Made by a program: the position numbers and the translations under genes
Shown: positions 51,065-60,405 of the stretch, in pieces
Layout of the letters: each line of letters begins with the position of its first letter
Position numbering within the stretch: position 1 is the stretch's first letter
Assembly: GCA_964481395.1 (NCBI GenBank)
Contig: CAYZYG010000009.1
Span: 10,591 to 74,590, forward strand
Direction: 5' to 3'
DNA: 64,000 nucleotides
DNA from: JBFMFH01 sp964481395
GTDB taxonomy: Bacteria; Acidobacteriota; Vicinamibacteria; Vicinamibacterales; JAKQTR01
Notes under the pieces: model-generated
Seen by the model: only the letters and a program-made list of their open reading frames with translations
What the model was told of the DNA's origin: nothing
Databases searched by the model: none

Positions 51065-54000
51065 CTACGGCGTGAAGCGGACGGCGTTGCTGAGGAGGCT
51101 CGGTCCAAACAGGTAGACCTGGACATCGACCCACCCGCTGACATCGAGATCGGCCGGTATCTGAACGGTGTGGCGGATTCCGCCCGCGACACCGCCGACG
51201 TTTGCGGCCCAACCGGTGCTCGTCTTTGCATTCCCGGCGCCGCTCGCTGGCGTGAAGACGTACGTGGCCAAGTAGGCACTCGTCGACACGCCGTCAGCCT
51301 CGACCGTCAGCCAGGCTCCCGGGATCAGCGACGCCACTGGCGTGGTTGTGAACCCAGTGGCGCTGGTCGCTTGGAAGATGTGCTGGATGACCGGCGCGCT
51401 CGGCGTGTCGGACACGGTGATCGAGAAGGGGTTGGTCGTCGTCGTCTCTTCCGCGTTCCTCAGCGTGATTGTTGCGGCACCAGGCAGGAGGGCCTGGGGC
51501 AGCATGAAGATCCACTTCGATGCCGTTGCGAGGTGCACCTCGACGGCGGGGTACTCCACCCCGCCTTGTGTGATCACCACCTGCTGCGCAATCGCGGGCG
51601 GGTAGGTTCCGGGCAGCAGGTCGCTGAACGGCAGGCCACTGCCCACAACGGTCACCGCCTGGGCAAATGCCTTCCCCGCAGGCTGGGGCGTTACCGACGT
51701 GATCGTCCCTCCAGACGCCGGCACTGGCGAGCACACCAGCGCCATGGAGTCGACAATAGAGCCGGCGCCCCCGACGACGCCGGTCACGGCCTCGCCAGCC
51801 GGGCAGTCGTAGGAGAACGCCGTGCCGTTCCAGGCCGCCGGCTGCGGGCCGAGCGGTGCCGGCGCAATGGGCCCACCGGCCAGGGCCTGGCACCGTGGCG
51901 CAATCGAGGTGACGAAGTCACCGGTGCTGGCCCATGCCGGGCGCCCGTAGGTTCCGTAGAAGCCCACCATCACCTCACCCGCCGGGCAGGCCGTGGAGTA
52001 GGTTGGCGGGCCCCAGCCCGGATTGGTTACACCCCCGAACTGGGACGGGTGGTTGCCGTCACTGCAGAGCAGGCCGGCGCTTCCTAGTGCGTCGGTGCCC
52101 TGGTTCACGATGAACCCGTTTGCGAACACCCCCGCCGCGCAGTACCCTCCGTACGGGCCGCCCCCCTGTCCCCCGGCCGGCAGCGTCGATGCGATGGTGT
52201 GGGTCGCCGACGCCGACCCGACGTAGCCCGGCTGCGTGACGGTTGCGACCACGGCGTAGGCGCCGATCGCGCTCGGCACGGTCAGGGTGCCATCGTAGGT
52301 GACGGAGTACGCGACCGAGGGCGTCGTGATCACGTTGGCAGGCTTCGGCGAGCCGTCGTACACCGCCCCCGTTCCGGTAATCGACACACTCACCGGCGTC
52401 GCGCCTGCCGGCACCTGAAGGCAGTTCGAGAACTCCGTTGTGCCGCGTGAGTCTGTGGCCGACATCGTGATGAACGACCCCGGGGCCGCGCTGAAGAACG
52501 CGGTGCCGCTGGTGCCTCCCGAGAACGATCCGATGAACGTCTGTCCTTCGCCGCTGCCGCTCGGATCACAGGCCACATTCGAGAACAGCTCGAAGATGTA
52601 GGGGCCCGCCACGGGCGAGGTGAAGGCGAAGTCGGCTTGCGTGGGTTGGATGTTGCTCAGGACGGGGGCACCGTTTGCCGCTCCCAGCGGTTCGTAGTCG
52701 ATGCCGAGACCGCCGTTGACGTAGATGGCGTTCGCGCTGACGGTGGTTCCAGTTGCACCCTGCCACACCACGACGCCCGGACCCGCATTGGCGGAAATCG
52801 TGTTCCCCGCCAGGATCCCGGACGCGCCCTCGCGGACGTCAACGCCGGCCCCGCCGTTGGGAATCGTGCCCGTGCCAGCCGCGTTGAGACCGATGTAGTT
52901 ACCCGTGATCTGCGTGTTGGTGGCCCCCGCGTACGCGCCCTGACCGGTCAGCGCGATGCCCGCAGCGAGATTCCCTGAAATGACGTTGCGCTGCCCTGGC
53001 GCCGCCCCGCCAATCACGTTGTTCGGACCGACCTCGACGTGAATGCCGAACTTGACGTTGGGCAGGGCAGCGGTGCCGGCGGCGTTCGTGCCGATGAGAT
53101 TGCCGAACACCGAGTTGCCCGTGCCCCAGATCTTGACACCGTAGGCCGAATTGCCGGAGATGACGTTTCCCTCGCCGGCGGTGGTGTCTCCACCAATCTG
53201 AACACCCGAGACGCCCGAGGCGATCATCACGGCGGCCAGGTCACCCCCGACGGGGCCGTTCGGCCGGGCCGCGGTTCCGGCGGGATCCGTGCCGATCCGG
53301 TTGCTCTTGACGATCACGCCCGCGCCAGTACCTTGCACCAGCACGGCGTGCCCGCCGTTCCCCGAGATGACGTTGCCGCTGCCAGGCGCACCGATGGTCG
53401 TGCCGCCGGCGTTGACATGCAGGACCCCGCCCCCGACGTTGCCGAGCGCCGCCCCCGACGTGTCCAGGCCGATCGTGTTCTGCAGAATCTGGGTTCCCGT
53501 GGGGGCTCCGGCACCGGTGCTCTGAAGGGCGATGCCCCAACCGGAATTCCCCGACACGAAGTTCCCGTGAATGATCGTGTTCTGGACGAGGTTGTACGCG
53601 GACACGCCCTGGTTGTTCGGAATCGCGCCGGTCCCGGCAGCGTTCAGACCGATGCGGTTTCCCCGGATCTCTGTGCCCGTGCCGCCGCGCAGCAGGACGC
53701 CGACGTTGTTGCCCGAAATGACGTTGCCGGCCCCGGGCGCGGCCGGCGGGGCGCCGGCCGGTGCGAGCCCGATGACCGTCGCTGTCGCGCCGCCATCGAT
53801 GGTGACGCCCGCGTCGTTGCTCCACGCCGCGAGGCCGAGGCCTACCACCGCAATGCCGTTGTTGCCGATGAAGTTGCCTTCGATGCGGTTGCCGGCGCCG
53901 CTGCGCACCCAGACGCCCTGTGACTGACCGTTGCCGCCGATGACATTACCCTGACCGGGCAGGTGGCCGCCGATCAGGTTGGCGCTCGATTGGACCTCGA

Positions 54001-57000
54001 CGCCCGTGTAGTTCGAGGCAATCATGCCGAAGTGGCTCGCCTGAACGGTGTGGCTCCCACCGCCCGCGAGGAGCAGGGCCGCACCGCTCGTGTAGCTCGC
54101 GTTGGGGACAAAGCCATTGAACTCGATCCCCCGTACCGTCGAACCCGTGCCCGTGAGCGCCAGCCCGATGCTGCCCGCCGGCATGTTCGCGCCGGAGATC
54201 TGGATGACTGGCTGGCCACCACCCAGCGCGTAGTGCGAGTCCGTCGTGGCGTCGACGATGACGCCGCTGCCAACCGCGGGCAGCGGATTCAGCGGCGCGA
54301 AGACGTGCGGACCGGGCTCGACGACCTCGAACGTAATCGTCTGGCCGGATGTGGCCTGCTGCAACGCCCACCGCAGGGAGCCGCAGGTGCCCGTATCGGC
54401 TGTCGTGGTGACGACCAACGGATCGCACGGCGCGCCGGCGACGTTGAACGCCGACGAGACGGCCGGGAGAGCCGTTCCTGACGTGGCCGCCAGGGAATAG
54501 CCGGTGCCCGGCAGGCTCACCGTGAGCGCGGAGAAGGTGGCGACGCCGAGAGGCAGCGTCGTGCCGTCACCCGTGACCGCGTCGAATCCCGTGAGGGCAG
54601 CGCTGCCCGGATTGGACGCCAGGAACAGGCGAACGAGCGCGCCCGGCAGCAGGACACCGTACTGGTCGCGCACTTCGACGGTGAAGGGAGCCATCGGCGA
54701 ACCGGCGGCCACGTCGCTCGGCTGCGTGACGAAGAGCAGGCTCACCGCCGTCGGTGTGTCCTCTTCAGGGACCGACGAGGTCAGCGGCGTCACCAGCGGC
54801 GGCGCTGGAGGCTCAGGCGCGCCCGCGTTCTTGATGACGTCCGCGGTGTCCACCGCCTGCTGCTGGATGACGGGCGTGACCGACCCGAGCGAGGTCTGCG
54901 TCGTCGGCAGGAAGATCGGGTCGATGACGTAGTCGTCGGGGTCCGTGGACGTCTCCGGCTCGTCGTCGTCGGCCGAGATGTTGTCGAACTTGTACGGGTC
55001 GTACACACGAAGCGTGATCTTTGCGGACTCTCCCGGCGCCAGCCACAGCGTGGCGTTCGTGAGCGACGGGTCGTTCTGGTCCGGCAAGGCCGAACCCGGC
55101 GAGACGAACGTCGGATTCGGGATGTTCGCGATGAGGACGTTGCGCGATTCGACTTTGAGTTCGCACCCATCTGTGTTCGGGGTGTTATAGACCTTCCGCA
55201 GGACGAGCTGGGTCGCGATGCACCCGCTCGCGTTCGGATCCTGCCCCGGTTCGCACAGCTTGCTCGTCTGCTGGGCCAGGAACAGATTCACATTGAAGGC
55301 TGCCGTCGTGTTCCCGTTGTTCACCATCGTCCAGGTGACGTCTGTGAGCGACGAGTTGGCGATGTCCGGATTGGCGATATCGGGGTTGGCGATGTCCGGG
55401 TTGGCGATGTCCGGGTTGGCGATATCGGGATTGGCGATATCGGGATTGGCGATATCGGGGTTGGCGATATCGACGTTGGCGATGTCGGGATTGGCGATAT
55501 CGGGATTGGCGATATCGGGGTTGGCGATGTCGGGGTTGGCGATGTCGGGATTAGCGATGTCCGGGTTCGCGATGTCGGGATTGGCGATATCGGGATTGGC
55601 GATATCGGGGTTGGCGATGTCCGGGTTGGCGATGTCCGGATTGTAGACCTCGGCGTTCTTGATGTCGGGATTGGCGATATCGGGATTGGCGATGTCCGGG
55701 TTGGCGATATCGGGATTGGCGATGTCCGGGTTCAGCACGACCACGTCGGACAAGGGAACCGGGCTGATGGTGCCGTTGTACGGGACTTCCGTGACGGTGA
55801 CCTTGATCTGCGCGCTCGGGTCGGTCGATGTCGCGTAGACGGATCGGGACGCCGATGAGTAGGCCGGCGTCGTCACGATGATCGATCGCTTGGACGCGTC
55901 GAACTGATCGAATGTCGCATAGCCGCCGGGCGGCTGGTTCGTGATGTCGAAGCGATACGACCGCGTCGCGTTGGTGGTGTTCTGCGCGAAGACCACGAAG
56001 GCCCGCTGGATGACCGGATCCAGGGGTTTCGTGTTGCCGGGGGAACCCGTGATCAATCCCGTGGACAGCCTGGCCGTATAGATGTTCTGGTTGCGCGAGC
56101 CGGTGTTGCGCGCGTCGCAGGGCGGGACGACTTCGTTGTCCGGATCGAACACGCTCCCGCCGGTGCGATAGGTCGGCGGCGTGTAGTCGTTCCAGGGGTT
56201 GCCGTCCCCGTCGAGGTCGGCCGACGGCTGCCGCACGTCACGGTTGTCGGTCCACACGGCGTGGAAGACCGGTTGCGCGCCAGCGGTGTTGAACGCCCAG
56301 CCGCCTCGGCTCGTGGGCACGAACGCGGGGGCCACGGTCACATCGACATAATCTCCCATGAACGGCGCGGTGCCCTGCTTGAACATCGGGAGGTTCGGCG
56401 GGTTGTATTGGAGCCGCTGCTCGACGAGCGTGCCGTTCGGCCCCCTGCGGTACCCGCTGAGGTAGTCAGACACGGCGATAGACGAACCGAACACCGGCTT
56501 CGCGCCGGGCAGGCCGACGGACGCCCGCAGGTCCAGCGTGTGACGACGACGTGCCGCAGCGATCGCGCTGCGGTCGTCTATCTGAAGGGTGTACTGCCCG
56601 GCGTACGTTTCGCGGAGATCGTAGTAGACGAGCACGAGCCGCCCGCCCCCGAAGACGAGCGACGGCATGATCTGGTGCCCCAGCTGGCCCTCGTCGGCGA
56701 TCGCCTGCGGCGTGGTCCAAGACCGCCCGTTCTGCGAGGTCGAGATCAGGATGCGGGCGTCGGTGGACTGCGACGAGGCCACGCCCCGCTCCGACCAGGC
56801 GAGGTAAACGCGTCCGTTGCCGTCGATCGCCATGGTCGGGTACGCGTTGGTCCGGAACATCTGAGCGCCTTCAATGCCCTCCGTCGGCTGGTCGAACTCG
56901 CTGACCTCTCCGGCCACGCTGACTTCCGGATTGGCCGTCGTCCGCTTGCTGCGGCGGTGTTCGAAGTAGCGCGACGGATCCAGGCCGACCTTCCTGCCCT

Positions 57001-58102
57001 TCCCGCTCGAGAACGCCCGCGCCATGCCCGGAGCCGAAAAGTTGCGGCCGGCCGTGATCGACTTCGCGACCATGAAGCCGTCAGTCTGGTTCGTGCCTGT
57101 GGCCGCGAATCGGCGCCACGCGACGTACACCGAGCCGTCCCGGGAGTCGATCGCGATCGACGCACCCAGGTTGATTCGGTCGGACGGATTGCTCACGCGA
57201 ACCGGCCCCGACCACGTCGCCCCGCAGTCGGTCGAACGCGAGAGCAGGATCTCGGACTTCAGCCCCTGCGCGTCTTCCGTGATCGAGGAGAACGCGACAT
57301 AGACATTGCCGGCGGGAAACTGCTGGTCGTCGTCGATGCGGCAGACCTGACCCGGTACCCGCGGAACGTCAACCGCTATCCAGGGCTTGTCGAGAAACGC
57401 CGTGCCGGAGCTCGCGGCGACGACGTTCGTGTTGAGATACCGGATCGGATCACCGACCTGATGGTCGAGGTTGACCACATACTTGCCGGTGCTGTCGAAC
57501 CGTCCGGCTTTGTACTTGTCCTCCCGGTTGTTATCGTCGATGAACCGTGCCACGAACACCGCGCTTCGCCCGTTGTCGGCGCGGTCGAAGACCAGCCCCG
57601 CGTAGAAGAACAGCCCGTTCGTTCCGGCGCGCACCACCGGGTCCGCCCCAGCCTGGTACCCGTGGATCGGTGAGGCCATGCCTTCTGACGATCTGTCCTG
57701 CGGGTAGCCCGGCAGAAGCGTGCTCTTCCAGCGTTGCCCGGCATCGAAGGACTTGTACAGCCCGAGCCAGGCATCTCCGGTTTCCTCCGCGCCGCTCACG
57801 AACGGAATGTCAACCGTGCGGTAGTCGTTCGAGCCGGCGAGGAGGTGCAGCGGGTTCCGTGTCGATGCCGCCACGGAAGGCTCGTTCTGGCGTTGAAGGT
57901 AGGGATCCCCATCCGGCCACTTCGTTCCCGACACCATGTTCACGTTGCGGCCGGGGACGAGGGTTTGCTGGCTCGATCCGGACCCGCTCTGGGCCTGCAG
58001 CGGCACATCAACCGTCGCCACCCCGATGAGCAACGCAGCGAACAGGAAACGAAGGACAATACGAACGGGCACAGCACCGACGGAACGGGCAGGGTAGGAC
58101 AT
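51065..58102 (-). CDS. Giant secreted multidomain protein: BNR sialidase-like, NPDIA repeats, beta-helix, MBG and IPT domains
   Basis: ATG at 58102 has GGGAG 6 nt upstream and leads into a signal peptide (IVLRFLFAALLIGVATVDV). The 2345-residue protein starts with BNR/sialidase-type blades (ILLSRSTDCGATWSGPV; ILISTSQNGRSWTTP) to about residue 650. Residues 791-915 are 25 pentapeptides, mostly NPDIA. Next come an Ig-like domain (VTQPSDVAAGSPMAPFTVEV), a CSLREA-like start (VVTTTADTGTCGSLRWALQQA), and a right-handed parallel beta-helix of about 480 residues (NVISGN..GNRIGLNAAGTG repeats). An MBG-like domain (YDGSPKPANVITTPSVAYSV) and an IPT-like region end it. No sialidase catalytic set is evident. 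It may be an adhesin or surface protein. No sorting signal is obvious. Confidence 0.85.
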   Translation of the reverse strand: MSYPARSVGAVPVRIVLRFLFAALLIGVATVDVPLQAQSGSGSSQQTLVPGRNVNMVSGTKWPDGDPYLQRQNEPSVAASTRNPLHLLAGSNDYRTVDIPFVSGAEETGDAWLGLYKSFDAGQRWKSTLLPGYPQDRSSEGMASPIHGYQAGADPVVRAGTNGLFFYAGLVFDRADNGRSAVFVARFIDDNNREDKYKAGRFDSTGKYVVNLDHQVGDPIRYLNTNVVAASSGTAFLDKPWIAVDVPRVPGQVCRIDDDQQFPAGNVYVAFSSITEDAQGLKSEILLSRSTDCGATWSGPVRVSNPSDRINLGASIAIDSRDGSVYVAWRRFAATGTNQTDGFMVAKSITAGRNFSAPGMARAFSSGKGRKVGLDPSRYFEHRRSKRTTANPEVSVAGEVSEFDQPTEGIEGAQMFRTNAYPTMAIDGNGRVYLAWSERGVASSQSTDARILISTSQNGRSWTTPQAIADEGQLGHQIMPSLVFGGGRLVLVYYDLRETYAGQYTLQIDDRSAIAAARRRHTLDLRASVGLPGAKPVFGSSIAVSDYLSGYRRGPNGTLVEQRLQYNPPNLPMFKQGTAPFMGDYVDVTVAPAFVPTSRGGWAFNTAGAQPVFHAVWTDNRDVRQPSADLDGDGNPWNDYTPPTYRTGGSVFDPDNEVVPPCDARNTGSRNQNIYTARLSTGLITGSPGNTKPLDPVIQRAFVVFAQNTTNATRSYRFDITNQPPGGYATFDQFDASKRSIIVTTPAYSSASRSVYATSTDPSAQIKVTVTEVPYNGTISPVPLSDVVVLNPDIANPDIANPDIANPDIANPDIKNAEVYNPDIANPDIANPDIANPDIANPDIANPDIANPDIANPDIANPDIANPDIANPDIANVDIANPDIANPDIANPDIANPDIANPDIANPDIANPDIANSSLTDVTWTMVNNGNTTAAFNVNLFLAQQTSKLCEPGQDPNASGCIATQLVLRKVYNTPNTDGCELKVESRNVLIANIPNPTFVSPGSALPDQNDPSLTNATLWLAPGESAKITLRVYDPYKFDNISADDDEPETSTDPDDYVIDPIFLPTTQTSLGSVTPVIQQQAVDTADVIKNAGAPEPPAPPLVTPLTSSVPEEDTPTAVSLLFVTQPSDVAAGSPMAPFTVEVRDQYGVLLPGALVRLFLASNPGSAALTGFDAVTGDGTTLPLGVATFSALTVSLPGTGYSLAATSGTALPAVSSAFNVAGAPCDPLVVTTTADTGTCGSLRWALQQATSGQTITFEVVEPGPHVFAPLNPLPAVGSGVIVDATTDSHYALGGGQPVIQISGANMPAGSIGLALTGTGSTVRGIEFNGFVPNASYTSGAALLLAGGGSHTVQASHFGMIASNYTGVEVQSSANLIGGHLPGQGNVIGGNGQSQGVWVRSGAGNRIEGNFIGNNGIAVVGLGLAAWSNDAGVTIDGGATATVIGLAPAGAPPAAPGAGNVISGNNVGVLLRGGTGTEIRGNRIGLNAAGTGAIPNNQGVSAYNLVQNTIIHGNFVSGNSGWGIALQSTGAGAPTGTQILQNTIGLDTSGAALGNVGGGVLHVNAGGTTIGAPGSGNVISGNGGHAVLVQGTGAGVIVKSNRIGTDPAGTAARPNGPVGGDLAAVMIASGVSGVQIGGDTTAGEGNVISGNSAYGVKIWGTGNSVFGNLIGTNAAGTAALPNVKFGIHVEVGPNNVIGGAAPGQRNVISGNLAAGIALTGQGAYAGATNTQITGNYIGLNAAGTGTIPNGGAGVDVREGASGILAGNTISANAGPGVVVWQGATGTTVSANAIYVNGGLGIDYEPLGAANGAPVLSNIQPTQADFAFTSPVAGPYIFELFSNVACDPSGSGEGQTFIGSFSGGTSGTAFFSAAPGSFITMSATDSRGTTEFSNCLQVPAGATPVSVSITGTGAVYDGSPKPANVITTPSVAYSVTYDGTLTVPSAIGAYAVVATVTQPGYVGSASATHTIASTLPAGGQGGGPYGGYCAAGVFANGFIVNQGTDALGSAGLLCSDGNHPSQFGGVTNPGWGPPTYSTACPAGEVMVGFYGTYGRPAWASTGDFVTSIAPRCQALAGGPIAPAPLGPQPAAWNGTAFSYDCPAGEAVTGVVGGAGSIVDSMALVCSPVPASGGTITSVTPQPAGKAFAQAVTVVGSGLPFSDLLPGTYPPAIAQQVVITQGGVEYPAVEVHLATASKWIFMLPQALLPGAATITLRNAEETTTTNPFSITVSDTPSAPVIQHIFQATSATGFTTTPVASLIPGAWLTVEADGVSTSAYLATYVFTPASGAGNAKTSTGWAANVGGVAGGIRHTVQIPADLDVSGWVDVQVYLFGPSLLSNAVRFTP
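55358..55732 (-). repeat. 25 tandem 15-bp units encoding NPDIA pentapeptides
   Basis: Exactly 25 units fill 375 bp without gaps. Twenty-two encode NPDIA; the others are NPDIK, NAEVY and NVDIA. Two DNA forms dominate, AACCCGGACATCGCC and AATCCCGATATCGCC, which suggests spread by unequal exchange within the array. It lies inside the giant gene (residues 791-915). Confidence 0.95.
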
Positions 58103-58615
58103 GGGGGGCTCCCTCAAACCCAGGTACGGCCTGATACAAAATTCAGACTTCGATGGTCGGAGAATGACCTACACTACAGGGGCCCAAGGCAGGAGTCAAG
58201 CTCAATCTAGGTAACGGCCGCGTGGGGCGATGAGGAAAAACTCAGGCGTGTCAGATACTTGGACAATGTCTCGGCGCGTCCGGTCCCGCTCGTCTGTGAC
58301 CCTCCCCAGAACTGCCCGCTCCGCGACGTCTGCTGGAGGCCGGGGCTTTCAGCCCCGGCGGACTTGCCGGCCCTGAAGGGCCGGCCTCCAGACCGCGACT
58401 CCCGCCCCCCGACCCCCGTCGGATCACGCCTCTGCCCTCTCGGGACGCTTGCCGCGTCGGGGCTCACCTGCGGCCGTTGTGATCAGCGTGACTTCCGGCC
58501 CGTGAGGGCCGACAAGGAGACTGGCTGTCCAGGTCGGCGCGCTCCGTACTGACTCCTGACTCCTGTCTCCTGACTCCTGTCTCCTGTGAATTCTGACAAG
58601 GATCACATCCCGGCC
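58103..58615. other. 513-nt intergenic region with nested hairpins and dispersed repeat copy 2
   Basis: No gene is supported. At 58333-58391, outer arms CTGGAGGCC and GGCCTCCAG enclose two inner hairpins: CCGGGGCT/AGCCCCGG (58340-58347, 58351-58358) and GCCGGCCCT/AGGGCCGGC (58366-58374, 58377-58385). Inner and outer pairings share a few bases and would compete. At 58492-58519 the 28-nt repeat seen at 972-999 recurs. It is followed by five heptamers (GACTCCT, GACTCCT, GTCTCCT, GACTCCT, GTCTCCT; 58551-58585) and GTGAATTCTGAC. The promoter of the giant gene lies upstream of 58102. Confidence 0.65.
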
Positions 58616-60307
58616 TCATCTCCGGTACACGACCGCCCCATCGAAGATCGTCGTCGCGACCTCGGCCTCCAGCACGCGCGCGGGCGGCAGGGTGAAGATG
58701 TCCGCCGACAGCACGACGACATCCGCCAGCATGCCCGGGGCGATTCGGCCTTTCCGCTCCTCTTCGAATGAGGCGTACGCCGCTCCGGCCGCATAGGCAT
58801 CCAGTGCCACGTCGAAAGGCAGGCGCTCGTTTGGATACCAGCCCCCCGTCGGCGTGCCCTCGGGCGTCGTCCGGTTCACCGCCATGTTCAGGCCGTACCG
58901 CGGATCCAGCGTGACCACCGGCCAGTCGCTCCCGAACGCGAGATGGCCGCCCTTGTCGTGAATGCTGCGGTACACCCAGCCGCGCGACGCGCGGTCTGGT
59001 CCGATGTTCGCCGACCAGACGGCAATCTGGTTCTGGCTGGGGTTCGCGTGGAACGGCTGCTGTGAGGCAATCACCCCGAGCGACCCGAAGCGGGGAATAT
59101 CGGCGGGGTCTGTCGTTTCGACATGCTCGATCCGGTGCCGGCGGCCTCGCGCCGGCGCCGGATTCGCCTTCGCGGCAGCCTCGAAGGCATCGAGGCTCAT
59201 CCGGATGCCCCGGTCGCCGATCGCATGAATCATGATCTGCCACCCGCGGCGATCGAGCATCGTCACGACCCGCTGGAGTTCCGCCTCCTCCCACATGGGC
59301 TCGCCGGAACCCGGCGCGTTGCTGTAGGGCGCGAGCATGGCAGCCGTGTGCGCCTCGATGACGCCGTCCAGCATGATCTTGATCGCGCCGGTCCTCAGGA
59401 CCGGATCGTCGCCGTACTTCGCGCGCGCGGCATCGAGGCGATAGGCGTCAGGCTCGGAGAGCCCCGGGCCGACGGACAGGGCCATGTAGATGCGGGTCTT
59501 CAGGTCTCCCGCGCGCCGAACTTCGTCGTACATCTCCAGATCGTCGGGGCTCCCGCCGGCATCCTGTACGCTCGTCACGCCCAGCCGATGGGCCTCGGCG
59601 ACCGCGGCGCGCAGGGCCCGCAGGCGGTCGTCGCGGGTGACGCCGGGCATCACCTTCGACACGAGCCGTTGGGCCGCTTCCTTCAGGACGCCCGTCGGCT
59701 CCCCGGTCTTCGGGTCCTTCACGATGACGCCGTTCTTCGGATCGGGCGTGTCCTTCGTGATGCCCGCCGCCTCGAGAGCCTTCGTGTTCACCCAGCTCGT
59801 GTGCCCGTCGTAGCAGACCATCCGCGCCGGCCGGTCGGGCACAATCGCATCGAGCTGCTGTCGCGTGGGCAGGCCCCCGGGAAACGGCTCGTAGTACCAG
59901 CCTCGCCCCTCGACCCAGGGCGTCTCTGGGTGGGCGGCCGCGAACGCCTCGATCTTCGCCAGAATCTGGTCGAGCGTCGTGGCGTCGAGGAGGTTGACCT
60001 TCTCGAGCCCGAGGCCGCCGCCGACGAAGTGCACGTGCGCGTCGTTGAACCCGGGAACCACCGCCCCGCCGCCCGCGTCGATGACCTGCGTCTCCGGGCC
60101 GATCAACGCCTTGATTGCGTCACTCGATCCCACTTCGACGATCCGGTTGCCCACAATCGCGAGCGCTTCAGCGCGCGGCTGCCCGGCCCCGGTGAACACA
60201 GCGCCGTTCCAGACCACGAGATCCGGCGGCCTCTTCGTACTGCCCGCGCACCCGAAGGCGCCGGTGACGACGATGAGGAGTAAGACAGGGATGCGTCGGA
60301 TGAACAT
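58616..60307 (-). CDS. YtcJ-like amidohydrolase, lipoprotein
   Basis: ATG at 60307 gives a lipoprotein signal (MFIRRIPVLLLIVVTGAFGC, lipobox AFGC), so the 563-residue enzyme should be membrane-anchored outside the cytoplasm. Amidohydrolase-3/YtcJ features are FNDAHVHFVGG (metal HxH), IMIHAIGDRG, HRIEHVE and AFGSDWPV (metal Asp). The C-terminal LADVVVLSADIFTLPP is the typical closing strand. The family hydrolyses amides, N-acyl amino acids or similar bonds; the substrate is not known. It is divergent from the ketopantoate reductase gene. Confidence 0.9.
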   Translation of the reverse strand: MFIRRIPVLLLIVVTGAFGCAGSTKRPPDLVVWNGAVFTGAGQPRAEALAIVGNRIVEVGSSDAIKALIGPETQVIDAGGGAVVPGFNDAHVHFVGGGLGLEKVNLLDATTLDQILAKIEAFAAAHPETPWVEGRGWYYEPFPGGLPTRQQLDAIVPDRPARMVCYDGHTSWVNTKALEAAGITKDTPDPKNGVIVKDPKTGEPTGVLKEAAQRLVSKVMPGVTRDDRLRALRAAVAEAHRLGVTSVQDAGGSPDDLEMYDEVRRAGDLKTRIYMALSVGPGLSEPDAYRLDAARAKYGDDPVLRTGAIKIMLDGVIEAHTAAMLAPYSNAPGSGEPMWEEAELQRVVTMLDRRGWQIMIHAIGDRGIRMSLDAFEAAAKANPAPARGRRHRIEHVETTDPADIPRFGSLGVIASQQPFHANPSQNQIAVWSANIGPDRASRGWVYRSIHDKGGHLAFGSDWPVVTLDPRYGLNMAVNRTTPEGTPTGGWYPNERLPFDVALDAYAAGAAYASFEEERKGRIAPGMLADVVVLSADIFTLPPARVLEAEVATTIFDGAVVYRR

Positions 60308-60363
60308 GCGGAACACCCTACCGCGTAGCAAGGCTGTGACACAATAAGCAGTTCGGAACAGAC

Positions 60364-60398
60364 GCCGGGACCCGGGAATCGGGATCCGGGATCCGGGG
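60364..60398. repeat. Heptamer tandem array, five units, reaching the panE ribosome binding site
   Basis: GCCGGGA, CCCGGGA, ATCGGGA, TCCGGGA, TCCGGGG. The last unit merges with GGGGGAG, which is the likely Shine-Dalgarno sequence 6 nt before the ATG at 60406. A change in copy number would alter the leader of this gene. Confidence 0.75.
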
Positions 60399-60405
60399 GA
60401 GCGCC

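Noticed and set aside
55358..55732. CRISPR array
   Set aside because: The 15-bp units have no spacers between them and translate in frame as pentapeptides.
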